Source: Pseudoscleropodium purum
Lineage: Eukaryota > Streptophyta > Bryopsida > Hypnales > Brachytheciaceae
Reading direction: 5' to 3'
Length of the DNA: 64,000 nt
NCBI GenBank assembly: GCA_963969395.1
Contig: OZ017797.1
Span: 40,734,001-40,798,000 of the forward strand
The translations under genes and the position numbers were made by a program. The notes under the pieces were generated by a model. It had not been told where the DNA came from. It made no database searches and saw only the letters and a list, made by a program, of their open reading frames with translations. This document shows positions 10,600-23,353 of this stretch, in pieces. Positions within the stretch are counted from its first letter, which is position 1; each line of letters opens with the position of its first letter.

Positions 10600-13500
10600 G
10601 GTGAAGGTTTAGGATTTGAGTTTTGGACTAAGCTTCAACTTGAGTGTCGATTTATTCTTTGGAGTTTTGGACTTAGCATATGGTTTTGCCTTTTAAATTG
10701 GAGCATTTTTTATTATGTGGAGTTCCATATAGTGTATGCAATAGGATTTAGGTAATTATTTACTTTATGAACATACAATTGTATCATGAACACATTTCAA
10801 GCTTCAAACACTTTGATGTTATTATTGTTGGTAAACTATATGTATTTAAACATTTTTGGTTTGGTATTGCCTTTTCTAGGTTTATTGGATTCATACATGT
10901 ATGACTTTGTTGCATGTTATTCTATGATGGGGTTCTTATGCCTCATTTTGTTGTTCAAATTGTCTTAGATGTGAATGCTTTTAATTTCTAATTTCTAGTT
11001 CATGTGCGATATTGCAATTGTTGTTTTGTAGCCCTTTTTTTTGCTTATTTTAGTTAACAATTTGAGGACTCTCATGTATTGTATGTTTTTTAGTTGGAAA
11101 CATTACAAAAAATTTCAGCCCTTGGGAGGTCTGCAAGTTTTGAACCCCCGAGTGCAATTAGGGAGGAATTAATACTATTTATTTATTTATTATTTTTTAA
11201 TGAAAGGAATCGATGTGGCACTACTTGTGCCATGTTAGCTCCATGTCAGGTTTTCATACTTTTTTCATATTTTCTTAAAAAATTTTATTTAATTATTTAT
11301 TTTTGTACTTGCACTACGGGGGGCCAAAAAATGAATCCTTAACGGCCCTCCGCAAGGTTCATATTTTTTCAAAATGAAGGCAAGAATGTATATTAAGTGC
11401 TTCAAATTGTGTTAAAATGAATGTTGTATTTTCTTTCATGTGCTATTTTTAATGCCTTTAATCTTTGTGTTTGCCTTTTTCCACTTTACTTTTTTTTTCT
11501 TATAACAAAGTAAGGGTGATGAAAATTGCACTTCCTTTAGAATTCTAAATAATTGTAGGGGGGCATAAAATGTCATGAATCAAGAAATTATGCAGTAATA
11601 GAAACCATTTAATTGTTCATGATCATCAAAATATCCCCCAAAATAAAAACCATGGGTGTACGTGATGTACAAATCCCCACATGGAGTGAACTCCCTTGAG
11701 GTGATGATGCCCTTGGAATAGATTTTGCGTATTGCAAAGCATATAATTAAAATGTTTGTGCATTGCTTAGTGACAAATGCAAGTATACACACAATAATTT
11801 TGAATTCTTTTTGTTGAATATCAAATTTATAATAAATACAATTCAAACATGGTTCAAGATTTAGACTTATATATACCACTTGCATTGATGCAAGTACTAA
11901 AGGTGCAATTAAAGAGTTCAATCATAATAGCTAAACTTTCACTTCATGATCTTTAAAAAAACAAATCTTGTAATTTTCATTGCAAATATTGCACATATAT
12001 TAGTATATTCTTGTATATAGTCATTCATTATAATATTTTGAAACCTTCCACAGCTTATAATGCAATATTTCTTGCCCATTTGATGTAGTTTAAGATTTTT
12101 TTAACATTTAACTAATATGCACAAAGTTTTAAAACCAAATCAAGTATATATTGATGCCAAAATTAATTAAATAATAGAAATGACCACTTTTTGCTCCTTG
12201 TATTACCATTGGAACATAGTTTAGGATATAAAATCACCCTATAAATGCTTCTATTGGAACACATATAAAAGCTAAAAATCTCTTATAATTAATTCCTAAA
12301 GCTCTTCTAATCCCTAAAGAACTATTTGTCTCTTTAGGGAACAAATAAAAGTTTGAATAGGTTCCTTTGATCTCAATTTTTATTTAGAATTTCTTAAACC
12401 TTTATTTGAAGATAGAAATATATATTAAAATTTTAATAATATAGTATATTTTTTCAATCAGTGCCTAGGAACAAAAGGTAGGTAGCCTAACTTTTAGTTT
12501 GGCTTACTGTGACAATAATATCTTTTATTAGTTCATCGGGCAACAAAACTAATCTACAAAAACTTAAAATAAACAATTTGAAAATTAAATTTTAATACAT
12601 TTTATTTATTTTTTATATAGAAAGGTTTGTATTTTGATTGATTTGAATATATAAGTAATGAGAAAGTTATGAAGCATCTTGTTTTATAGGCAATTATAGC
12701 ATTCTCTTGAAAAAAACAATATTTAGGATTCATTTTTTTATCTCAATTCTTACACTTTGGAAAAAAAATTTGCAAGATGAAATTTAACTATGAGAACAAT
12801 CTCATCATTGGAATTAGTGTATTTTAATTCCATCTTAGAACAATTTACAATTTACTTTTTACCACAATCTTCTACTTATACCTACTTCTATTTATAAATT
12901 TCTTAAAGAATTATTATTATTATTTTTTAAATTCTTAGAATTTCAGTTCAATTCTTCATGATTGACCTTTTAAAATAAAAACTCCATGGTGCAAAAATTT
13001 AAAGTTAAGAAGATCAAAAGTCTTATTATCTAGTCACTCAACATGCAAAAAAAATTGTTTTTGTCACTTCAAATGCTTATATCTTACAATCCATGCATTT
13101 GAAGTTTCCAAAATTTCTTCTATATATTCCTACATTTGTCTAATACTATAAAATTTGACTAAAAATGACCCAATCTTTTACGAATTAATTTGATAAGGAC
13201 CACAAGTTAATCTAAATACTTGAAATTATGAAAATGTATTTTAAAATGCAACTTAATGGGATAATTTGATGATTAATTGTAAATAATAGTTGTAAAATAT
13301 AATATACAAATTTGCAATTGGATCTATTGGTATATTTTTCAATATATGGATCAAATCACCCTCAAAGGTACCAAAAAAGGAGTCAAATGCAATTAAATTT
13401 ACAATGTAACTTCTTTTGAGCTATGGTTTTTTGAAAATAATCTATTAAATAAAGAAAATTTAGTCCTTTTAACTAGTACTTTAATTCAAATTAAGACTCG

Positions 13501-16500
13501 CATTTTTTTATTCATTAAAAAATATAAAATTCATCATAAAAGTTCAAATTCAAAAAATTCAAATATCAAACTATCAAGTTTTTTAATGGTAGAATAGGGG
13601 TCTAATTTTTAATGAACAATTATCCACTAAAAAGAGGCGTATCACCCTAGTTTGCATTAGTTTCCCCCCCCCCCTTCTCTCTAAAAAAATTTACAAGTCA
13701 TTGATCTTTTTTTAAATACTTACCCTCGAAATTATTGTTGATTTTTCAAAAAATCATAAGTCATTGATCTTGTGAGATTTAATTTGAGCCATCCAAATAT
13801 GAAATATGAAATGAATATTGGATAGAGATACAATATTGTATACGAATAGATATTGAATATAGAATATGAGTATCGGATATAGATACAATATTGGATATGG
13901 ATACGGGATGAATTGTCCCATATTGATTGTCAAATAAGTTGGTCTTTGAAAATTATAAGAGGGGGGGAGGGGGGTGGTAATGAAAATTTTAAAATTTTAA
14001 GATCTTTAATTTTAAAATCTTAGTGTATAGTAACACAAAGTATTGATAGAATAGAAAAAGGACTGTTTTTTGTTACAATTTGAATAATTTCCTATTTTTT
14101 ATAATAATTAGAAGTAAAAACATATGAACATCCTTTTCAATATAAAAAATAATCTATTTCATGATTGTATTAGAACAAAAAATTTATAAATTAATCACCG
14201 CAAGGTCCCTATATAAGCTATTTTTGGAATTGAATGCTTCAATTTTTTTTCAAAATAAATCAATAATTTGTCAATAATCAAGTAGTTAATTAAAAAATTA
14301 GATTATCTTTTGTCAAAAATTTAGTCACTAAAAATACTTTTTAATAGTTGCATGCTTGGAAAGTATAAAAAATTTGGATAAAAATATCCTTTTAAAATAC
14401 TATAATGTAATACATATATTAAATTTAGCCTTGCAATTGGTGATTTATGTCCTTTTGATAATTCTTTGTATGAAAAATTTTCCCTATCTTATTAAAGGGG
14501 GGCTTGCAATTCTATTCATCCATAATTTTATTAAAAAAATGAGAACATCAAAGTAATTTCGAGTTTTAATAGTTTTGAAAAGGACTCAAGTCCTATCCTA
14601 ATAAAGTATTTTCCAATGGTACCTTTGAATGTGATTTGACCTATATATTAATTTAACATTTAACCAAAAAAATAGAGATTCCTTTAAAATTCAATTGTAC
14701 ATTGAATAATGGTAATATCGCAAGAATTTTTTTTCTTATGAACAAATAATGAATTCTAGTAAAGGTGATTTTTAAAAATTTTGATTTTATTTATGTATTC
14801 AAGTAGATTTTGAAGAGTCATATTAGCTTTATAAGTTATATTTTGAGGTGAAGCATATATGGTTGTTTTTTTAACTATTGAATTGTACAAAAAAGATTTT
14901 AAAATGTATATTGTAATAATGTTAAAGGCTAATATAAGAACATATGTAAAATAATTTGATGGGAGAAAAAATCGAAATTTTATTTTGTTGAATCATGGTT
15001 GTATTCATCCATTGTTTAGAATTGAAAATTTACCCTTTAAAGAACAATAGTAGTTCACAATTCTAAAATTGTAAAGATGTATTATGACATGAAACTTAGA
15101 ATAATAATAATTTCATGATAATTTTTGTACAAATTTTGTAATTTATGATCATCTGATCATATTCATGTAGTAGATTTATTATTACACTCATTGAATTATT
15201 TTCAATAAATTTAAAACCAATAATATAGGAAAAGGCTATAAATACCATACAAATGTAAGAAAATTTATGCAAGAATTCATAAACATTTAGATGGATGAAA
15301 AAAATCCTATGAATGCTTAAATTAAATATGTTTGCATTCATTTGTTATTCAAAATTTGAATGTTTGATCTTCAAGGGGTTGAAACCAAATTTATTGTGAG
15401 ATGGTTTAGGCATCTAAATTGGAGTATCATAATTTGTTTTTTTTACATTATTATTGGGATATAAAATCAAACAAACTTTGATAGATATGTCATTTTTTTT
15501 TATAAAGATTTAATTGTTGAAAAAAATCTATTCATTCATTTTGGCCCAAACTTAAATATTAATTGCTTTGAATTTGCATACTTTTTCCAAACTTAAGTCT
15601 CATTTCACCTATGATGAACATTTCTACAACTTTCTTTGAAAGAGAATTTGAGCCAGGGGCTTGAAAGTTTAGCAATGCTACATTTTTAAAAGTCTATGAA
15701 GTTTTAGAGAAAACATTCTTACCTCTTTAGTGAGAAATCCATTCAAAGATGGAAACTTTATTGAAATAAATGTTCAACGTTTGGTACATCCTTTGAAGCT
15801 TTGAAAGGAGAGGGACTAAAAGTAATAATACCAAAAACAAGGAAGGTCAAGTCTAATAAAAATATCCAAATTAAAGGGTGGAAAGTAAAAATAAAAACAT
15901 GAAGTAGAGACAATTAAACATGAAGATATGTAGAAAGTACTTCTTCATATACATTGCTCTCACATATATATCAATGTTAGATGTTAGTTTTTAAAATTCC
16001 ATGATTCAAATATTAATCAATAATTAATTCCCAGAATTATACATCCAAAAAATGGATAAAAGAAGAAATATAGCCTTTTAATCATGAAATGTTAGTTTTG
16101 GTTAGTTTTTGAAATATTTTTCAATTTTTGATACAAGAAACTTTAAGGGATTAAGCAATTTTGTAATCCTTTGAATGATACATGAATGACAACTAGGAAA
16201 ACTTAGGCCACCTCTGAACTCCTAAAAAGCATCCTACACAAACATCATAAGCAAAAAAGTTATTATCATCTTTGCTCTTCATTGAGACTTATCACCATTC
16301 ATGTGTTAATACTTTTCTACTTTGAGTGATGTCCAATTATTAATCAATATAATGAGTAGAGTTCAATAGAAAAATATGGAATGGTACATTTTCATCATGG
16401 ATAGATAACAATTAGAAGTTGAGACTCTTTTGAAAATTCAATTTAAAAAGAAATTATTTAATTTAATTTAATTATTCTTACTAAAGAAATTATAAGAGAA

Positions 16501-16901
16501 ATTTTTGTATCCTTAAAATAACCATTTTAGAAGGATTTGTTGTATTGTATATAATAATGTATAGCCCAAACATGTATTTTTTTCATTACTTAAAGACCAA
16601 TACATTAGGCACAAGTCAAGATACATCAAGCTAAATAGACATATCATACTAGTATGTGTAACATTACTTTATTAAAGTTACATTATTTTATTTCAGTTTG
16701 CTATCTAATACTATTGTATGAGCTTGATCCAATGGTGACTTTGGAAGTTGTTGTAAGTGTATCATGTGCACACGACATTAAGATGAAAGTTAAAATAAAA
16801 ATAGTATATAGAAATAGGATTCGTATGTAAGATATTAATATAAAAATAAAATGTAAGTAAAAATTTTAAGATTTTTTGAGAGTGGTTCCCCCAAAAGTTA
16901 C
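10600..16901. other. AT-rich intergenic DNA, no gene seen
   Basis: About 6.3 kb of AT-rich sequence without a supportable gene. It includes a C homopolymer near 13664-13675, a G-rich run near 13961-13978, and a weak ATATTGGATA-type internal repetition around 13.81-13.91 kb. A TTAATTCCTAAAG box near 12290-12302 resembles the left terminus at 1222, without a clear partner. Confidence 0.5.
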
Positions 16902-17276
16902 CTAAGAAATCATGTTCAGCACAAAATACCAAAAAAGAGGCCCACCTCCATTGTAGGAGTCATAAGTTGTTTCAATTCTCAGGAAACAAAGTTTCTGCGG
17001 CCACTCTAATTTTGCAAGTGACACTAACTTAATCTTGCACCCCAGAGATAGCACCAGTGTCTTCAGGCCGCCATCCGTTTCAAGCAAGTGAAACAAGTGG
17101 CGCAGCCCCGAGTCGTTGATGCTTCTGATGCGTGCAGAAAGCAACTGACAGAAACGGGCAAGAGGTGGGGATTGTGCAGGCGAGACTGGACGGACGCCAG
17201 CAATTTCAACGTGGCAGGCATCGGCAGCACCGCAGCAGCTACTCAGTAAGTACTCACTCCAGTCTCGTCGCAGCAT
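16902..17276 (-). pseudogene. possible leucine-rich-repeat-like exon or fragment
   Basis: The sequence shifts abruptly from AT-rich to mixed composition at about 16.9 kb, and the minus strand is open for 124 codons. A segment reading INDSGLRHLFHLLETDGG followed by LKTLVLSLG has leucine spacing like F-box/LRR proteins. No matching further exons, F-box or clear start were found. It may be an exon of a divergently arranged gene, a gene fragment, or chance coding of the LCAT-like gene's upstream region. I do not claim a function. Confidence 0.2.
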
Positions 17277-18387
17277 CTGCCTGCACGCACACCTTTTTGT
17301 CCGGCAAGGAAGCCACCACTACTCGCAACTACGAAATCCTACTGATCGAGCACCCCCATCACTTCCGTTCACTTCACGAAATTCCGAGATTAGGTTATGC
17401 TTCGTTCCGTGAGGAGCGCGTTGCGTCAGGCCTTGATGCCGTGATGATTTGGATGGAGTGTTCAGGTGATAAATAGCCCAGTGAGCTTTCACAAAGGCGG
17501 TTTGAGAAATGAAGCTAGGCGACAAACTACTAAATAACTCACAGCGTGTGCAGCAGCGGCGCCAGGTGCAAAGAAAGCTTGCAGATCAGCTAAATTAGGG
17601 GTCTCTCTCTTTCTCTTCCTACCTCCATCCCCTCGCACCGGTGCCGTCGGGGCTGATCCTCACGCCTTATTCATTTCACTGCCTTCTTGCAGCGCTTGAT
17701 GCCGTTGGCAAAGCGCTCGGGAGTAGCTGGGCAGCTTGGCGCGACCCGAGACGTTGGATTTTGTTCCTTGACGGAGATCTGTGCTTGTTCGCAATTTGCA
17801 GCGGTGAAGAAGTAAGTATTTCTGGCTCGAGCTTACTTTTATTGATCTTGACCTTGAGAGATGATTTGGGGTCGATTCTACCGCTGGTCACGTGCAGTAT
17901 ATGGTGTCCTGATGTTGGGCGAATTAGGTAGTTTGGTGCTTTCGGCAGGCGTTGTTTGAGGTTCATAGCCTGGGCTAATTTTGGGTGGCGAAGGTTTGAT
18001 GCCTTCTTTTTGTTCACGGCGGCGAGTTCTGGTTCAATCGGGCTTACTGAGTGAGGGATGATTGTGTGCTCTTCCACCTGAACCCTCATGGGGCTGCTGC
18101 CGAATTTCAAATAGTTGTACTGACACCAGCAGGGTGTACAACTTCTTGATGCATGTGGTGAAACGAGCCATCCATGAATTAATTTTACAGAGTTCACAAA
18201 ACCCGAGTGAGCTACCATTGTTCAGTACCATGGTTTGTATTAATTGACTGGCTGCTTCTTTTTTTGCAGAGGATATGCTCGTGGTCACGGGGATCCTGGT
18301 GTTCGGTCTGCATTAACTTAGTTTGGTTGCAGTCAATGCATCGCGGGAGCAGCTCTAGATAAGTTAATTGTAGCTTTTCGGCTGACC
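17277..18387 (+). promoter_or_regulatory. promoter and spliced 5' leader of the LCAT-like gene
   Basis: GC-enriched upstream region. A good donor (GTAAGT at 17812-17817) and an acceptor after a T-run (AG at 18268-18269) suggest a 5' UTR intron of about 460 bp. The retained leader then carries a 13-residue upstream ORF (18275-18316) ending 71 bp before the main ATG. A T/C-rich stretch (CTCTCTCTTTCTC) near 17.6 kb fits a plant core-promoter Y patch. The assignment rests on splice-site pattern only. Confidence 0.45.
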
Positions 18388-21068
18388 ATGCGATTAAACT
18401 TCATCGAGAAAGTTGAAGACTGGTGGCCATGGCCGTGGGGAGGTGACGACGACGACAAGCCAGAGGACATTCCTGACCTAAACCCAGTGCTGCTGGTGCC
18501 TGGCATCGGTGGGTCCATCTTGCACGCCATCAATGAGAAGGGCCACAAGGAGCGCATCTGGGTGCGCCTCTTTGCTGCCGACCATGAGTTCCGTGCCAAG
18601 CTTTACTCGTTGTACGACCCCTTGACCGGAAAAACCAATTCGCTGGATCCGAATACCACTATCGAGGTTCCTGATGATCGTCATGGGCTTTATAGTTGTG
18701 ACATTCTCGACCCAGCCGTGGTAATTCCACATCTTTGGTTCCACAATGAACCCATCATGAAATTAATTTTCCTGTTCGTCTACTTCTTTAACCGTTGTGT
18801 TTGGGATTCCGAAGATGAGTGTGCGGAGCTCATGACTTCTGTGCCGCTTGGCAGATCTTTCGTATGGACGATATCTACTACTTTCATGATCTGATCAAAC
18901 AGTTGACGGACTGGGGTTACCAGGAAGGCACCACTTTGTTTGGCTTCGGCTATGACTTCCGGCAAAGCAACAGGTGTTTTAATAATATTCACATTATTAA
19001 TTTTGCTGACCAGCACGGCATGCCCCTCCTTATTGTGTTAACAATGTTTGTGGTCATCCAGATTATCGGAACACATGGAGAAATTCAAAGCAAAGCTGGA
19101 GAACATGTACAAAGCGTCCGGTGGCAAGAAAGCCGACATTATTTCTCATTCCATGGGCGGAATTCTTGTGAAGTCATTTCTGGCTCTTCACCATGATGTA
19201 TGACTACACCAAGGAATTAGCTTTGTGCAACATATGAAACGCCCGTTTTAAAGTACTTTTTGTGGTTGATCCTGTTGTATCTCAGGGTTTGGGTCTGTTC
19301 TGGCAAACTAATACCAGAATTTTTTGGGGCCTGTTGGAGTGCAGTTTTTTGAGCAGTATGTAAATAGCTGGATTGCAGTGGCCGCTCCCTTTCAAGGTCA
19401 GAAATCCCTTTACTTAAATTACTGTTTCGTCAATAGCGGCGAGGCATTTTCCTTCTTTAATCTTAAAGGAAGAGACTGATGATTTGGTGAACAGGTGCTC
19501 CCGGGTTCATCATGGACTGCCTACTCACAGGAGTTGAGTTTGTCAAGGGATGGCAACGACAGCTTTTTGTGGCCAAGTGGAGTATGCATCAGCTTGTATG
19601 AATTTAACCACCACGTTTGCCATAAATCTCTCTCTTTGAGTTCACATCTATTCTTTGCTTGTTCGCAAACATGAATTGATGTTGGATGAATGCAGTTAAT
19701 CGAGTGCCCATCAGTGTACGAGCTCATTGCTTCAGGGGACTTTCCATGGGTGGACCCGCCTGAGCTACGGTTGTGGCGGACACAAACTAAAGAGAAAGGG
19801 GCATCAAATACCGAATGTACATCAGTGCTGGAACGATACGGGCCGAAGGACTACCTCGAAGTCATGAGTGCCGCGCTACAAGGAAACACGGTACCACGGT
19901 CCTCCTCTTCTGACCTGCAAAATTCCTCTCATACCAAGTGACCGTTTGGGCAGAGAAGAACTAAGCATTAACTAGATTCGACCGTTGGTTAAGGTGAACG
20001 ACTCACTCGCATTGTTGCTGATGGGGAGGATATAGATGAATTTTAACGGAGCTATCATCCCCACACCAATGAACACGGAAATCCTCCAGTGGGCTGAAAA
20101 GACCAGGCTTCTTCTCCAAATTGCAGAGCTGCCTGCGAGCGTCAAGTTCTACAATATCATGGGAACTTCAATCGATACTCCTTTCCATACCTGGTATGCT
20201 AAGCGGCATGTTGCGTGGTTTGAATGGTTGCTACTCTCATGAATACTACAAACTACCACTCGTCGCAAGTCAGGAACTTTTCAACGGTAATGAAATAGTG
20301 TTGACGTTTTGCAGAATTTAGTTGAAATCAGACCTTGTATGAACCACATTGTACGATTGTGACTTGCAGCTATGGCAGCATGGAGAACCCGATTGAGCGA
20401 CTTACCGACATTCTAGAACTGGAGGTACATTTATAATCTGTCCATCAGTTTTTCTGAGTACTCAATTGCGCATTGATCTTTCAATTGGGCGGTTAGAAGT
20501 GCAAGGTCTTGACGATGCGGATTACTTCTGTGGGCCGTACAGGCTGATTTCTCCTTCGTGGACGGGGATGGAACCGTTCCTGTGGAGTCCTCTATGGTAT
20601 TTTCTGACCAACTGCTACAGATGATGAGGTTTTGATCGTGTTTGGTAAAGAGGATGAATGTAGAGGCATGCCAGGGGTCAGTAGTTTAGACCATGTACTT
20701 GTTATCTCAACTTTTGAGACATTGTGATGCTGAGAGTCCGGCTGAGAAATTCTGCCAATGTTGACTGCCGTGTTCAGGCGGACGGCTTGAATGCGGAGCT
20801 GCGGATTGGAATACCTGGAGATCATCGGGGCATACTGAACGATGAACGTCTCTTTAGGCTCCTCAAACATTTTTTGAAAGTGGGCGATCCAGACCCGATG
20901 TACAACCCCGTGTGGGATTTCGTTTTCGTCCCAAGGTCAAACTTGGACTTCGAGCTGGATCACCTAGGCATTGGTGGTGTAGATGAAAGTTCGGAGACTT
21001 GGCAGAACGTCGAGCATTTCACGGAGACAGACGAGCATTGTGTGGCGACCATTACGTCTGGTCTGTGA
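18388..21068 (+). CDS. LCAT4: lecithin:cholesterol acyltransferase-like 4 / phospholipase A family protein
   Basis: Ten exons: 18388-18720, 18855-18973, 19062-19197, 19345-19396, 19495-19595, 19696-19890, 20036-20193, 20370-20424, 20543-20596, 20778-21068. All introns are GT-AG and the phases close to 497 aa. The protein opens with the family segment PVLLVPGIGGSIL (lid/oxyanion region), has the nucleophile elbow SHSMGG with Ser181, VDGDGTVP with the likely catalytic Asp392, and GDHRGIL with His417, so the LCAT/PDAT Ser-Asp-His triad is complete. KWSMHQL and LFGFGYDFRQSN are further family blocks. No signal peptide or N-terminal membrane anchor is visible, which fits the LCAT4 type (soluble phospholipase/acyltransferase) rather than ER PDAT. 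Expected role: release or transfer of fatty acyl chains from phospholipids; the precise specificity is inferred from family. Confidence 0.93.
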
Positions 21069-21689
21069 ATGTTAGATGACCGTTAACTTCTATTAATCAC
21101 TGATTGTTATTTGTGTTACTCATATTTGCTCCTGTCAGAGAATGGAAACTCACCATGATACTTAATTGCTGGTCCAGGTCGAGGTGCTAAAGGCTCGGTG
21201 AGGAAGGGGATTCAGAATCGAACATCCTGGGCATTGAGGAGGATACAGTGATCATGTCTCACCAGCCCATCGACGAATTTGTGCGACCGTGACTAACAGA
21301 TGACCTCGTCCTTTTTTGTACATTCTTTCTCTTGTGTCCACGTTGCCTATGCTGTCAAACACGAGGCTGTGTCGGGGGCAAAGATCCATTTATCACTGTG
21401 TGACATTACTTAGGGTCATTGGATGGGAAATTGGCGCTATCTGCCAGCTAGTAGTTGCCTATGGAGCGTAAATTTGTGTCAACCAGCTCAAGGCTGGTGA
21501 AATTTTAGACAAATTATGTCTGAAGACAGCTGTGCAATATAACGCATACGATACTATTTTATTAGTGATCAATAATTGTTTTCGTTGTAGCGTGACCATC
21601 AGTTATGCGTGCTGTTACTGAGCCTATTGATACTCAGGGTCGCGAGGCCGGAAGAAATTTTGCAACAGTCAACGCAAGTAATCCAGGCC
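21069..21689. other. 3' flank of the LCAT-like gene
   Basis: Presumed 3' UTR and spacer. A recurrent AATAAT/AATAAA-like context occurs but no polyadenylation signal is singled out. No gene seen. Confidence 0.4.
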
Positions 21690-22040
21690 CACTTACCACT
21701 ACGGGCGATCCCACCACCGACCTGATTCATATGATGGAATCCAATCACCAGGGGATTTCTACACCGCCCTTCTTCAGTCACATGTCACGACGCAGGATGT
21801 GAAATCACTACAGTACCAAAACACCTTCCTGCAATGAAGACAGTGGGACGAACCACGAGCGGCACCTTGCTTCCATCGCAGTCCAGTTCAGTAGTAGTCA
21901 CGCAACCCAATTCGCGTGAGATGTAATTACTCCAAAGCCCCCTTGACCCGCCCCTGCCCAACGGGCCTAGATCTAGGAGTGACTCAGAGCCAGACTGCGA
22001 CTACCGAAGTGACTCATCCCCGATATCAGTCAGCAGTGCT
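21690..22040 (-). pseudogene. decayed duplicate of glucose-transporter exon 3 and flanking introns
   Basis: This stretch aligns in the same orientation with 43260-43600, which covers part of intron 3, exon 3 and part of intron 2 of the plastidic glucose transporter. Shared blocks include GATGGAATC, ACCGCCCTTCTTC, CGCAGGATGTGAAATC and GCGGCACCTTGCTTC. Read on the minus strand, the exon part still shows a trace of the parent (RGLWSNYISRELG against [12 protein letters not shown]) but is diverged and isolated: neighbouring exons 2 and 4 are not found beside it. It is therefore a gene fragment about 21 kb from its parent, not a gene. Confidence 0.7.
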
Positions 22041-23353
22041 CAATTCTAATATCTCCGATGAGACGGGGAGAGGACGTAAGTTAGGGTGGAGGAGAGAAGG
22101 ATTAACATGCCGCGTCAGCCGAGTGCCCCGTGTGCTGGGCGAATCTCCCCGCCACTGACTGCCCCTCGCAGGCCTGCGCTGACTCCTCCCTCCCTGCATC
22201 TGTACACTTGTTCTGCACTTCAGTTCCGTTCCGGACCCTCAGAGAGTCGGAGGCACAGTCCGACTCTCAGGCTGCTCCTCGCTCCGGGTTGATTCCTCCT
22301 TTCTGCCCCCCTTCCCTTCCCTTCCCTTCCCTTCCCTTCCCTTCCCTTCGTTTCTCCGTTCCCCCATTTCCCTTCCCTTCCCGTTCTCTTTGCTTCCCTT
22401 TCCTTCCCTGCCCTTGAACTGTCTGTCCGTCCGTCGGTCGGCCGCTTCCCCTTGCTGACATGGCACTGTTTGCCTCATCCATCCCGTCCGTCGCCCTACC
22501 CGCTTCCTTCCTTTTGGACTCCTCCTGTTTCTCCTTCCGTGCACGCAACCAAGCCCACCCCTTCCCTCCCTCCCTCCCTCAAGGCAGCCAGACCTTTTTT
22601 CTCGTCATTCAATTCCTTCCTGCGAGAAGTGAGTTTGCCAGAACCCGCCTCATCGCACACCCGATTTGGAGTTAACTCAGTGACGTATTTCGCAATTAAC
22701 AAGGAGCTAGCTACTGAGGCTCCATCCCTCGTTCATTGCTCATTTCAGGCCCGGCCCCGATCGACGGTTTCCCGGCTCTTGGCTAATTTAGTCAAGTATA
22801 ATCTCGCTCCATTGGTTTCCTCGCTCTCAGCGCTCGCGGCCTGTTTCTGGGATGCCATTGCGCAGCCACGGCTGCAACGAACGAGGCGCAGGCAGGGAGG
22901 GAGGAAGGGACTCACGACGTCTCCATGCCAGGCCTACAGGCTTGAGTTCTCTCGAGCTTTCCGGCGTCTTTTGGTGCGGCTGGGCATCGTCTGTGGAGCT
23001 CAGAAAATTGACGACGCGCATTCCAATAGTTAATCACACACGGGCTGCATTCAGCGCACACGGTACCAAACGGTGAGCGATCTGTCAACCTCATTCGTTC
23101 TTGCAGAGTGGATGCCAGCTGTAGCGTGAACGAAGGGCGTGCTCTCACCTTTCACCGTCGTCGGCGCGAAATACAGAGGACTGACTTGGCAAGTCATTTC
23201 GGCCTGCACTCTGGTTTGACATCAAAGAATCTTTCCATTGGTAGAAATAGTGAACAGGTCCAATATCGAAACAGTCTCGTTGGACGATTCTGGATGTAAT
23301 TTGGGCTCTAGCTAGCTCATGAACGACTTCCTGAATTGCCGAGGAAAAGAGAA
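22041..23353 (+). promoter_or_regulatory. upstream region of the CBP1-like gene with a CT-rich microsatellite
   Basis: GC-rich relative to the window and strongly pyrimidine-rich between 22.28 and 22.6 kb. Open frames here (for example 22452-23033) are probably by-products of base composition. It should include the promoter and 5' UTR of the CBP1-like gene; a leader intron is possible but not fixed. Confidence 0.35.
22311..22350. repeat. (CCCTT)n microsatellite
   Basis: Eight near-perfect CCCTT repeats, followed by more degenerate CCTTCCC and TCCGTCCGTCGG runs to about 22.44 kb. Polypyrimidine tract about 1 kb upstream of the CBP1-like ATG. Confidence 0.9.

Noticed and set aside
22452..23033. 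193-codon frame upstream of the CBP1-like gene
   Set aside because: GC/CT-rich composition keeps several frames open at once; no domain recognised.
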